DNA of 64,000 bases from assembly GCF_009765875.1 (NCBI RefSeq), contig NZ_LMUP01000010.1:1-64000 (forward strand), read 5' to 3'. The notes below the pieces were generated by a model, which saw only the letters and a list, made by a program, of their open reading frames with translations, searched no databases and was not told the DNA's origin. Positions 26,244 through 34,243 of this stretch are shown piece after piece; within the stretch, counting starts at the first letter, position 1; each line of letters starts with the position of its first letter. The position numbers and the translations under genes are program-made. The stretch is from Pedobacter sp. L105. GTDB taxonomy: Bacteria > Bacteroidota > Bacteroidia > Sphingobacteriales > Sphingobacteriaceae.

Positions 26244-26485
26244 TATTCAGCAATGTATATTATTTGGTCTTGCCGTAAACTTACACAAAAAAATATAAAT
26301 GTTCATCCGCACGTTTATGATGTTTGAAAATCAAAGTTTAAATACAGAACGATAATCATCATGTTATTCTAAATTTGAAGTAGGCCTGCGATCGATTATT
26401 TCAACTATGAGGTGTCTATATTTCCTTTTACAGATTTGATGCCCGAGTTATTTTAGTTAGTTTTGAATATTCACTTAAAAAGCCT

Positions 26486-27646
26486 ATGTTTTTCCATCAT
26501 CTTAAAAACTTCAGTCCTTATTCGGGGCATATTTATGATGATATGAAAGTGCCTTTTATTCATAAGAAATCAGGTGATCTAGGCAGAAAAGACAGCCGTT
26601 TCGACCTGATCGATAAGCTGGGCTACTTTCCTTTTAAGGAATTAATAAGAAACGGCAATGCTTACTTTATCAGCGATACAGACCTGTTCGAGTTTTTGAA
26701 CATGAACGAAAGCACCGTTAATGAATATACTTCTGAGTATTACGTTACATGGGATTTGGATCAAAAGCAAATCTTTGAGGATCGTTTTTTAAATGGCTAC
26801 AATGAGGGTATCAAAACATTCGAGGTCAATTTGGGCGTATCGTATCCGTCTCTCCCGCATGAGCCAAAGATACAATACCTGAACGTCTTTTGCTTGCACT
26901 GCCTTGATTTTCTCTATTTTGACGGTGACCTCGATCAGAATTTATTCTATAATTTGGGCTATCTGCAAGCCAGTCTATTTAGAGGCTTTATTGAAATCAA
27001 TAATCTGGGTAGCACTGTACCAGGAGGAAGTCCTGGATTACGCCTGCATTTTGACAGTTATATAAAGGTATTAGAGGTTTCAAAAGCTAAAGAGAAGGAA
27101 AAAATACCGGAAAGTAACAGTAGTCTAATAGAACAAATGGATGAATCACAAGAAACTAAAGCAGATAATTTAATCCGCACAGAGCTGATGTGTGATCTGG
27201 AAGAAGTTAAGGCACTATGGCTGGTCATCACCGCACCAATAAATACCAGTAGAGGTATACAGGAAGCTGCTTTAAGTGGTACAGAGTTAGCTGATTTCTT
27301 AGGTTCTGCATTTAGTTCAAAGGCATTTCCAGAAAACTTTAAGCTTCCAAAAACTCGTTTTTTTAAACGTACATCAAGGGGCGATATGCGCAACGTATTG
27401 AATGCATTGATGTACAGTACCTATAATTTGAACCACGAATATAATCGCAGTGCAAACTTGATCGAATATGCTACTATCTTAAAACAGCATTTTCCGGTAT
27501 TTTCTGGTTCCGAAGCAGAAAGTATCAAAAGCGTCATGTCTACCCATACCCAAAAAGGAATGGAGATACTGAATGACAGTAAATTTGTTAACCCTCATAT
27601 CGAAGAAATGACTCGCATACTTAAAAAACATAAATTATTACATTAA
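26486..27646 (+). CDS. island-encoded protein of unknown function
   Basis: The 386-residue protein has no signal peptide or membrane segment. The N-terminal half is rich in aromatic residues (FFHHLKNFSPYSGHIYDDM; GYLQASLFRGFIEINN). A charged, low-complexity linker at about 200-232 (KAKEKEKIPESNSS) is followed by a basic helical C-terminal domain (KTRFFKRTSRGDMRNVLNALMY). The C-terminal half has some resemblance to regulatory proteins of Bacteroidetes conjugative elements such as RteC, but not enough for a call. It opens the rightward backbone of the island, divergent from the GTPase operon. Confidence 0.5.
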   Translation: MFFHHLKNFSPYSGHIYDDMKVPFIHKKSGDLGRKDSRFDLIDKLGYFPFKELIRNGNAYFISDTDLFEFLNMNESTVNEYTSEYYVTWDLDQKQIFEDRFLNGYNEGIKTFEVNLGVSYPSLPHEPKIQYLNVFCLHCLDFLYFDGDLDQNLFYNLGYLQASLFRGFIEINNLGSTVPGGSPGLRLHFDSYIKVLEVSKAKEKEKIPESNSSLIEQMDESQETKADNLIRTELMCDLEEVKALWLVITAPINTSRGIQEAALSGTELADFLGSAFSSKAFPENFKLPKTRFFKRTSRGDMRNVLNALMYSTYNLNHEYNRSANLIEYATILKQHFPVFSGSEAESIKSVMSTHTQKGMEILNDSKFVNPHIEEMTRILKKHKLLH

Positions 27647-27704
27647 TGTCATTACGGTTCTATCTGTTTTTTAGCCATTTCTTTGCCTTCATAAATGAAA
27701 AGTT

Positions 27705-28010
27705 ATGGAGAAAGAGAAAATCCTATTTACAGCATTAACGACCGAAGAACTTTCCGGCCTCATGGAAAAGTCTGTTAGGAATGTTATGGGTGACTATGAT
27801 ATTAGAATGCCTGAAACAGACCAGTTGCTTAATGCCCGACAAGCAGCCAAGTTAATCAATTACAGAAGGCCTACTTTATACGGCCTTGTCAGACAGAACA
27901 AAATACCTTATTCAAAGATGGCAGGTAAACTGCTGTTTTCTCGAAAGAAGTTGCTGGATTGGGTAGAAAACAAACATGCACCTTCCAAAGAAAACCCACC
28001 ACCAGCATAA
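27705..28010 (+). CDS. excisionase-type helix-turn-helix protein
   Basis: The 101-residue protein has a MerR/excisionase-like HTH_17 domain at about 40-90: LLNARQAAKLINYRRPTLYGLVRQNKIPYSKMAGKLLFSRKKLLDWVE. Such small proteins direct excision or regulate transfer in Bacteroidetes mobile elements. It is followed by a 500-bp non-coding stretch full of hairpins and GGTATA motifs that may be its binding region. Confidence 0.78.
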   Translation: MEKEKILFTALTTEELSGLMEKSVRNVMGDYDIRMPETDQLLNARQAAKLINYRRPTLYGLVRQNKIPYSKMAGKLLFSRKKLLDWVENKHAPSKENPPPA

Positions 28011-28281
28011 TCAGGTATCTGTATAGCTCTATATCGGTATAGGAAGTTAATAGTAGATACAGTACCAGATATAACATCACTAACAAGCCGCCTATCTAGC
28101 TACGCAATTGGCTATATATCCATATAACTCTGTGAGTATACAAAGTATATCGGTATAACCAGCAACAATGAGTTTATGTATATCAAAAACGATGGGCACA
28201 GCCATTTAATTCAGGATAGTTAATTGGGCTCGTGGTCTTTATCGGAGGACGGTTATAGCGGTAGAAAGGCGGTTTATGCAG

Positions 28282-28447
28282 TCAGTCCCCTTTTTCGGGG
28301 ACTGAGCAAGCGGAAGTTGGGCAGTGGCCCTACTTGCTTGCCCTGTGCTATCGCTACAGGGGTTTCAAGTATCCTCCGGGGATACTTGTGGGCTTTGTAA
28401 GCCCTTGGGAGGCCATATCTGGTATACTGACGGGTATACCAGATATG
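28282..28447. other. array of six strong hairpins (control region, oriT or leader RNA)
   Basis: In 166 bp there are six consecutive stems: TCAGTCCCC/GGGGACTGA (28282-28305); a nested stem built from GCAAG/CTTGC, AAGT/ACTT and GGGC/GCCC (28306-28338); CCCTGT/ACAGGG (28341-28361); CAAGTATCC/GGATACTTG (28366-28388); GGGCTT/AAGCCC (28390-28404); CATATCTGGTATAC/GTATACCAGATATG (28414-28447). GGTATA motifs recur upstream (near 28040 and 28155). Position, just ahead of the mobilisation genes, suggests an origin of transfer, a replication/excision control region, or a folded leader RNA. The stretch 28011-28509 contains no gene. Confidence 0.7.
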
Positions 28448-28509
28448 TAGATATATAACATCATCAATATGAATCAATTAAAGGACGAAATATATTAAGG
28501 AGAACAATT

Positions 28510-28770
28510 ATGAAAATGGACATTATCACTTTGGAAGATTTAAAGCAGTTCAAGATGGACTTTTTAGAAGAAATGAAAACTGTCATCGGACAGGGAAAAC
28601 AGAACGAGACTACCGACTGGTTAAGAAGCGCAGCGGTCAGAAAGATGCTGAACATATCACCCGGAACATTACAAAACCTACGGGTCAACGGTACGCTACC
28701 ATTCCGAAAGATCGGCGGTACGATGTTCTACAGCAAAGCAGAGATTGAAAAATTATTGAAAGGAAAATAA
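28510..28770 (+). CDS. excisionase-type helix-turn-helix protein
   Basis: The 86-residue protein has an N-terminal helix (LEDLKQFKMDFLEEMKTVI) and an HTH_17 domain (WLRSAAVRKMLNISPGTLQNLRVNG, then TLPFRKIGGTMFYSKAEIEKLL). It starts a compact four-gene mobilisation operon. Unusually for this genome, a Shine-Dalgarno-like AAGGAG (28497-28502) precedes the ATG by 7 bp. It probably regulates mobilisation or acts as an accessory excision factor. Confidence 0.8.
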   Translation: MKMDIITLEDLKQFKMDFLEEMKTVIGQGKQNETTDWLRSAAVRKMLNISPGTLQNLRVNGTLPFRKIGGTMFYSKAEIEKLLKGK

Positions 28771-28772
28771 AG

Positions 28773-29087
28773 ATGAGAAATTACAAGCATATACAGGAAC
28801 ATGCCCTTAGCGGTTACTTTGAACGGGTAGCTTTAGAAGACCGTTTCTATTCGAGCCATATCAGCCTGCTGATGGCCTTGTTTTATTACAGCGACAGTGA
28901 TGCGCCGGAAATGTCATTTCAGGTGAGCAGGCCAAAGTTAATGCGGTTCTCCCGTATCAGGTCAATAGCCACCTACCACAAGAATATCAAAGACCTAATG
29001 GACTATGGATATATTGAATATATCCCTTCATGGCATCCCCAAAGGGGCAGTCAGGTCAGGTTAATTGTTAAAACAGAGAAAAGGTAA
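28773..29087 (+). CDS. winged-helix protein of mobilisable elements
   Basis: The 104-residue protein starts 2 bp after the previous gene. The order of segments (SSHISLLMALFYYSD, VSRPKLMRFSRIRSIATYHKNIKDLMDYGYIEYIPS, then RGSQVRLIV) fits a winged helix with a recognition helix and wing. The same small protein type is often seen beside mobilisation genes in Bacteroidetes elements. It is probably a DNA-binding regulator or replication accessory protein. Confidence 0.65.
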   Translation: MRNYKHIQEHALSGYFERVALEDRFYSSHISLLMALFYYSDSDAPEMSFQVSRPKLMRFSRIRSIATYHKNIKDLMDYGYIEYIPSWHPQRGSQVRLIVKTEKR

Positions 29088-29099
29088 ACACGGCAGAAA

Positions 29100-29648
29100 A
29101 TGAAAGATGTCAATATCAAATCGGTGCGCTACCCGGTAGCCACCGATCAAAAACTGGAAACACTTGCTTTAAAATTAGGCAGGACGAAAAAACTGGTCAT
29201 TGTACAGCTAGTAGATTATTTCTATCGGAGCAAGAAAGACCCTTTGGACTTCAATGATGAGCTACTCAAAAAAGAGCTGGTCAATGGAAATAACAGGATT
29301 ATTGCTTTCATCAAGAAACAGGAAAGTGATTTCCTGTTTCCCATCTTTACCACCACTGGAGAATTGATCACCATTGCAAAACAACATACGACCCACTTTA
29401 AAACCATATCGGGGCATCTGGTCGAAGAAGCAAAAAAGACCGCTCTGGTTTCGTCACATGTGGGGAGTATTGAAAAAAGCATGACCAAAATACTCACCCA
29501 AATGGAGGAAAAAGCGGTATTAAAATCAAGCTTTAAAAAGATACTCGAATACTACATCAATCAGAGGGAAACTTTAGGCTGGCCTACATCCAATGTAAAA
29601 AAGGAAGAGCTACAAACCCATGTCAGGCAATCACTCCAAAACTTATAG
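29100..29648 (+). CDS. BfmA/BtgA-family mobilisation protein
   Basis: The 182-residue protein has the N-terminal pattern SVRYPVATDQKLETLALKLGRTKKLVIVQLVDYFYR, a ribbon-helix-helix-like DNA-binding arrangement, followed by a helical domain (IAKQHTTHFKTISGHL). This matches the BfmA/BtgA accessory mobilisation proteins of Bacteroides transposons and plasmids. It should bind oriT and help the relaxase form the relaxosome. It is followed 3 bp later by the relaxase-like gene. Confidence 0.78.
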   Translation: MKDVNIKSVRYPVATDQKLETLALKLGRTKKLVIVQLVDYFYRSKKDPLDFNDELLKKELVNGNNRIIAFIKKQESDFLFPIFTTTGELITIAKQHTTHFKTISGHLVEEAKKTALVSSHVGSIEKSMTKILTQMEEKAVLKSSFKKILEYYINQRETLGWPTSNVKKEELQTHVRQSLQNL

Positions 29649-29651
29649 CTT

Positions 29652-30647
29652 ATGTTTATCAATATCACCGCATCGGAAACAGGAAATAACAAAGGCAGCA
29701 GCGGGGCGTTGGTCAACTATCTGGAAAAAGAGAACCGTTTACCCATTGAAAAAGGCCGGGATTTAGGGCAGGAAAATTGGTTTAATGGTACAGGTAAGGA
29801 AATTACCAGGCAGGAAGTCAGAATGAAGATTGACCGCAACATTGCCAAGCTTGGCCGTAACGATAGTAAGTTTTTTCTCATTAATATTAGCCCCAGCCAA
29901 AAGGAACTTGCACACCTGTACCAGACCTACGGCGAGCAGGGCGTAAAGGAAAAGCTAAAAGAATATGCCGTGAAGGTCATGGATGAATATGCCAAAAACT
30001 TTAAAAGACCGGGTATTGACAGCAATAAAGACCTGCTTTGGTATGCCAAGCATGAGAATTATCGCTATTATCAGCATACCGACAAGGAAGTGAAGGACAG
30101 AACCAAGCAGAAAGGGGAACGCAAAGAGGGACGACAGGATCACATCCAGATCATTGTTAGCCGTAAAGACATCAGCAATACCATTAAGCTCAGTCCGCAG
30201 AATACCTCTAAAGGAAAGAACAAGGAACATTCTGCAAAATTGGGTGAGTTTAACCGCACTGCTTTTAAACAATCCGGCGAAAATCTGTTTGATACGTTCT
30301 TTGATTTTGACAGGGGGCTGAAAGATACCTTAACCTATGCCAATACCATGAAAAATGGGACAAACGAACAAAAAGCGCAAATGCAGAGTTTAGACCGTAT
30401 TCAAAACCATCAGTCTAAATCCCCTGAAATTCTTAAAGACCTGAGCATAGGTATAACGGAAGGACTATTTGGTAGTATCGGGGAAATGATCGGCACGGCA
30501 GGTAAATTCGGTGCCGATTTACTCAGCATCCTGATGGAGCCTGTATATGTTGCACCACAGCCAGACCCTGAAGAACCGATCAGGAGGCGAAAAAAGAAAA
30601 ATGGTCAGGAACCAGATCAGGATCAAAGTCAAGGTGTAAGACGATGA
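29652..30647 (+). CDS. DUF5712/MobB-like relaxase
   Basis: The 331-residue protein begins with the mobilisation-type strand FINITASETGNNKGSSGALVNYLEKENR, continues with GRDLGQENWFNGTG, and has a DHIQIIVSRKD segment (residues about 169-180). Its His-containing strand resembles the metal site of MOB-type relaxases of Bacteroidetes (DUF5712/BtgB-like). The C-terminal part has a hydrophobic stretch (GSIGEMIGTAGKFGADLLSILM) and a proline/lysine-rich tail. It likely nicks oriT to start transfer. The relaxase activity is inferred from family and neighbours. Confidence 0.72.
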   Translation: MFINITASETGNNKGSSGALVNYLEKENRLPIEKGRDLGQENWFNGTGKEITRQEVRMKIDRNIAKLGRNDSKFFLINISPSQKELAHLYQTYGEQGVKEKLKEYAVKVMDEYAKNFKRPGIDSNKDLLWYAKHENYRYYQHTDKEVKDRTKQKGERKEGRQDHIQIIVSRKDISNTIKLSPQNTSKGKNKEHSAKLGEFNRTAFKQSGENLFDTFFDFDRGLKDTLTYANTMKNGTNEQKAQMQSLDRIQNHQSKSPEILKDLSIGITEGLFGSIGEMIGTAGKFGADLLSILMEPVYVAPQPDPEEPIRRRKKKNGQEPDQDQSQGVRR

Positions 30648-30687
30648 ATGCTCACCTGAAATTACTTCGTATACCTTAAACAGATAA

Positions 30688-31065
30688 TTATAAGTTATCG
30701 GTAATGTACTTTGTACGCTCTGCTAAAACTGCTTTTAGCCATTGCCGCATAATATTCCTTCCAGTGGCTAAAGAGGTTTCGCACGTGGATGATTGCGCAT
30801 CGAAATTATACTTCATCGCTTGGTTAAAGGCCGTCAAAAAACGGTCTTCCAGTTTTCTGTCCACATTGTAGTGGGATAATTCTGTTTCTACAAAGTGAAG
30901 AAAAAATAAGGTGCCCCATCGGTTACTGTTACTTGGATCGCTATAGTATTCAGGCAGGGATACCTGATCAATGAAGGTTTGAATAAAATATTCCGGCTGA
31001 ATCTGATAGATCGCACAAAGGGTTTCAAAATCTTCTGACAGTGTTAAATGAATTGTTGTTTCCAT
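30688..31065 (-). CDS. unknown protein with one copy of an island repeat domain
   Basis: The 125-residue protein has a domain reading TLSEDFETLCAIYQIQPEYF, continuing with QTFIDQVSLPEY and a hydrophobic helix. The next gene upstream contains two related copies. No catalytic motif or signal is seen. It is the third gene of a compact operon after the HEPN gene (gaps of 5 and 10 bp) and converges tail-to-tail on the relaxase gene. Confidence 0.6.
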   Translation of the reverse strand: METTIHLTLSEDFETLCAIYQIQPEYFIQTFIDQVSLPEYYSDPSNSNRWGTLFFLHFVETELSHYNVDRKLEDRFLTAFNQAMKYNFDAQSSTCETSLATGRNIMRQWLKAVLAERTKYITDNL

Positions 31066-31075
31066 AGGTGTAGGT

Positions 31076-31834
31076 TTAGTTTGGGTTCATTGTTTGATAA
31101 TGTATTACATAAAAATCTCTTAAGGTATCCGCTCTTTTTTGCAGGTCACGGATAATGTAAACTTCCAAGCGGAGTTCTTCCATCCGCTCATAGAAATCAA
31201 GCTCCCAGTCCAGTAGCTCAATCCTGATATTTGAACTTCGGCCAAAGCCATTGGCGATTAGGAAGAAAAAAGAATAAATAAAATTGGTGTAGCCTTTTAT
31301 CCTGTCACAGGCATGCGCATCGGCTACAGAAATATAACCCATAAAATATTCAAGAAACTCTTTTGGGTAACAATCATATAACTCACAAAGGACACAAAAA
31401 TCCTTGCTCAATTTCAGAGTAGTGTATTCATCGAGGTAGAGTATATCTGACGGGGCATGCAGCCTCTCCATGGCATTAAAGATGTTCTCGACAAAATAGC
31501 GGGTGTAATTGCGTTTGGTGGCAGTTTTCCAGCCTCTTTTTTTCAAACGGACAAGAATTTCAATTTGATGGATACTCCTAAAGAATAACTCCTTACATTT
31601 TTTCATTGCTGAACTCCTAATACGGGTTTGTCCCTTTTTTTTGATACAGAAAATCAGGGAATGAGAAGCCTCTGTAAATCCCTGATGATAATCAGGATTC
31701 ATAAAATCATAGACCGTAACATGATCAATAAAAATCTGCAATACTTCAGCGACATCAATTTTATATAGGCTACAGGCCACCTTAAATTCCAAGGGAATAT
31801 TAATCAGTTGATTTTTCTTCTTTCTCATCGCCAT
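31076..31834 (-). CDS. unknown protein with two copies of the island repeat domain
   Basis: The 252-residue protein has two copies of the pattern L-x-x-x-F-x-x-x-C-x-L-Y-x-x-x-x-x-x-x-L-x-x-F. The first is LEFKVACSLYKIDVAEVLQIF near residue 17 and the second is LSKDFCVLCELYDCYPKEFL near residue 145. Each is followed by a hydrophobic helix. It is basic between the copies (KKRGWKTATKRNYTRY). The family is not recognised. It is co-transcribed with the HEPN gene. Confidence 0.6.
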   Translation of the reverse strand: MAMRKKKNQLINIPLEFKVACSLYKIDVAEVLQIFIDHVTVYDFMNPDYHQGFTEASHSLIFCIKKKGQTRIRSSAMKKCKELFFRSIHQIEILVRLKKRGWKTATKRNYTRYFVENIFNAMERLHAPSDILYLDEYTTLKLSKDFCVLCELYDCYPKEFLEYFMGYISVADAHACDRIKGYTNFIYSFFFLIANGFGRSSNIRIELLDWELDFYERMEELRLEVYIIRDLQKRADTLRDFYVIHYQTMNPN

Positions 31835-31839
31835 TCACT

Positions 31840-32739
31840 TTATAAATCTGTTTTGACTTCAATTTCACCTTTGAGTTCTTTATACAATAGGGCTTCATGT
31901 TCCAATTCTTCAATTTTGGCACCGCACATTTCTTTAACCAAAGTGACGAAAGAGGAGGCACGGTGATATAAACTTTGGGCATCTTGGGCTGTAACAGAGA
32001 ACCCATTTCCATAACGGGAGCCGGAGTAGCTTTTCATCAGCAGGTTGAACAGCCTTTCATCTTCGGTACTTCCCGATAAAAAGGCTTGGATTGGTTTTTC
32101 AGAAAAGGAATTACACAAGCGTAACATCCTTAACAAATTGTGTATTTCAGATCGGTAAGCCAGATGTACCCTCAGCAGCAGGATACAACATTGTTCCACC
32201 ACTTGGTGCAACAGGAAAGTGGAAACTTTATAATCCTGCTTGGCAAGGCATTCGCCAGCACCCCGCAAAAAACCTTCTGCCAGTGGCATCCGCTGGTCAA
32301 AGTGTTTTTGTGCTTTGAAGGCAGATTGAATCGGGATAAGCTTCCCGGTAAAATCAAAGTGGCTCATCCCATCATGGCTGTATAAAAGCTGTCCAGTAGT
32401 ATAAACGGTTATAAAAAACCTGTTATTGGCTTTAATTGCCTCTAAGATCGAATCCCGGCCATGACACAAAATAGTAATCTCTCCATGCCGATAATGGAAA
32501 TTAACGTATTCCTGCACCTCATGATCAATGCGGGTGTTGGTTGCGGTGACTAGGAGTAAACAATAATTGCAGTTGTAGGTCTGGTGCTGATCTTTGAAAC
32601 AGCCCGAGGTTTCCGATGCTAGGTTTGTTTTTGAAAAGCAGAAAATCTGTAACGGTTTAAACTTATCTACCAGGCGTTGAATAAAGGTTTTAAAATAGAT
32701 TGCCTGCTGTTCTGTGGCTGAAAGAATGTGCGTTTCCAT
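31840..32739 (-). CDS. HEPN-domain protein with degenerate nucleotidyltransferase-like start
   Basis: The 299-residue protein has an N-terminal strand-rich part (LQIFCFSKTN, CNYCLLLVTATN, GEITILCHGRDSI) that resembles a minimal nucleotidyltransferase without clear catalytic acids. A HEPN-type four-helix domain follows at about 155-280 (AEGFLRGAGECLAKQDYKVS then FLLHQVVEQCCILLLRVHL). The R-x3-H segment YRSEIHNLLRM is close to but not the canonical R-x4-6-H ribonuclease motif. HEPN/MNT combinations act in toxin-antitoxin and defence systems, but this arrangement is also common as backbone in Bacteroidetes islands. First gene of a three-gene operon. Confidence 0.65.
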   Translation of the reverse strand: METHILSATEQQAIYFKTFIQRLVDKFKPLQIFCFSKTNLASETSGCFKDQHQTYNCNYCLLLVTATNTRIDHEVQEYVNFHYRHGEITILCHGRDSILEAIKANNRFFITVYTTGQLLYSHDGMSHFDFTGKLIPIQSAFKAQKHFDQRMPLAEGFLRGAGECLAKQDYKVSTFLLHQVVEQCCILLLRVHLAYRSEIHNLLRMLRLCNSFSEKPIQAFLSGSTEDERLFNLLMKSYSGSRYGNGFSVTAQDAQSLYHRASSFVTLVKEMCGAKIEELEHEALLYKELKGEIEVKTDL

Positions 32740-32804
32740 ATATTCTCATTTTAGTTGGTTACACTATTATGAGTCATAATAAGCAAGTTGACGACAAAAA
32801 AATA

Positions 32805-32934
32805 AGGCGTGAAACCCACTTACCGTCTTAGAGGCCCTGAGAAGCCTTGGATACGGAAAGCAGGCTCACGCCTATGACGTGAGCACTACACTTACCTCTC
32901 GTATCCAGTTGAAATTTCTCAGGTTTCTAAGACG
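32805..32934. ncRNA. candidate structured RNA with nested stems and an alternative pairing
   Basis: Four nested, perfectly complementary stems are present. P1 is CGTCTTAG/CTAAGACG (32824-32831, 32927-32934). P2 is CCTGAGAA/TTCTCAGG (32836-32843, 32916-32923). P3 is TGGATACG/CGTATCCA (32848-32855, 32900-32907). P4 is GCTCACG/CGTGAGC (32864-32870, 32878-32884). In addition AGGCGTGA (32805-32812) is complementary to TCACGCCT (32866-32873), which overlaps the 5' arm and loop of P4, giving a pseudoknot or a mutually exclusive fold. It lies 65-195 bp upstream of the HEPN gene on the minus strand, or 190-320 bp upstream of the next plus-strand gene. Strand is undetermined. Confidence 0.65.
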
Positions 32935-33123
32935 AGACTCGAAGTGCGAATGCTTCAATATTTTAATGAAGTAAACGCTAAAAATAATTTTTAATCTATC
33001 ATTATCCAAACTTACGAATACAGCAATACAAAAACAAACTAAAAGTATTTTTTAAATTACTAATAGTTCTTTTTAAACGATGAATAATATCCAATTAACG
33101 ACTTTAGTTTCAAACTCTAGAAT

Positions 33124-33444
33124 ATGGCTAATTGGAAGCATATTAATACTGATCCGGAAAAAGATCTTTTATCAATAGGTGCATTATTTGAAACTGGCAA
33201 AATCAAAAAGATGTATGATATTGCAGAATTATACCCAACCAAGATTATTAAACTACTTGGAATTAATTCGGAACGTTACTCTGTGAAATTAGCAAATCCT
33301 GAAAAATTCATGGTATCAGAAATTCTCAGAATGGCCTATATATTAAATGTAGATCCTAACTTAATATTCAATGTTATACAGGCTGAAACTGAAAAGACGA
33401 TAATAAATAAGGTAGCTCAACACAAAAATAAACATGCAAAATAA
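33124..33444 (+). CDS. small HTH-like protein
   Basis: The 106-residue, AT-rich gene has a C-terminal half like a Cro/CI-type DNA-binding domain (IIKLLGINSERYSVKLANPEKFMVSEILRMAYILNVDPNLIF). The second helix-turn-helix part is recognisable by the LA-x-P-x-x-F-x-V-x-E-I-L-R-x-A pattern. It probably regulates the island or the following gene, which starts 58 bp downstream. Family not certain. Confidence 0.5.
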   Translation: MANWKHINTDPEKDLLSIGALFETGKIKKMYDIAELYPTKIIKLLGINSERYSVKLANPEKFMVSEILRMAYILNVDPNLIFNVIQAETEKTIINKVAQHKNKHAK

Positions 33445-33502
33445 TCAGCATATAGCTTGTTATTTCGATGAATAGGTGATCATCGTACATAAGTAGATAT
33501 CA

Positions 33503-34042
33503 ATGATAGACAGTGTAATTAACTTTGAGGACTTATTTATTCAAAAATTTGGGGACATTGATAGAACTTCCTTAAGTTCATTAGGTATAAATAAATTAAG
33601 ATTTGAACTTGGTGGAGAGGAAGAAGATTTAACTAGAATCAATCAGGCAACAGAAAGAAGTAATCTTATACTAAGATATTGTTTTGGCGATTTACCAATA
33701 TGGTTACGGATCATTTTATGGCAAAAAGACGAAGAGTCAAGCTCCGAAAGTATTAGATTAGTTTTAGGAAAGGCCGATTTGGTTCTTAGAGATCAAAAAG
33801 AGGAGGAGGTTTTGTATTTACATTTCAAAAAATATTTACAATCACAAATTTCACCAATTGCTACTTCCATAATTAATTACGAGATGGCAGAGGAACCATC
33901 TTCTAACATTACATGCTACTTCGTGAATTTTGAAAGAAGTATAGTAATAAATATATATGATGATAGGGGAATGGATGTCTATGCAGCTAGTAGAAAGTTT
34001 AGCGAAGATCTATCCAGTAAATTTCATGATTGGCTAATCTGA
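33503..34042 (+). CDS. DUF3885 family protein
   Basis: The 179-residue protein has the DUF3885 pattern: NKLRFELGGEE near residue 30, a mid-strand CYFVNFERSIVINIYDDRGMDVYA and a final FHDWLI. Members occur beside polymorphic-toxin and other variable loci and are sometimes listed as candidate immunity proteins; the function is unknown. No toxin gene is adjacent here. AT-rich, cytoplasmic. Confidence 0.65.
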   Translation: MIDSVINFEDLFIQKFGDIDRTSLSSLGINKLRFELGGEEEDLTRINQATERSNLILRYCFGDLPIWLRIILWQKDEESSSESIRLVLGKADLVLRDQKEEEVLYLHFKKYLQSQISPIATSIINYEMAEEPSSNITCYFVNFERSIVINIYDDRGMDVYAASRKFSEDLSSKFHDWLI

Positions 34043-34243
34043 TACAGTATCTTGAACTAAGTTAAAAAAGGGCAAATGAGATGGTAAGCTGAGTAAGACT
34101 ATTTTCTCCCCCTCCCCACATTTACGGCCTACGGAACCCCATTGCGCCATTCCATCCCGCATGTTCCCGTTTTGGGCTTCTACGGAGTGGTAGCCATTAG
34201 TTTCTGGCTGATCGGTCTGGACAGTACGAACCTAGAGGAACGC

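Noticed and set aside
28140..28447. Possible CRISPR or iteron array from GGTATA repeats
   Set aside because: Copies are short, irregularly spaced and embedded in different hairpins; there are no regular spacers and no cas genes in the window.
34043..34243. Hydrophobic plus-strand frame beginning near 34142
   Set aside because: It overlaps the 3' end of the AbiEii gene antisense and has no recognisable domain; the segment seems to be island filler.
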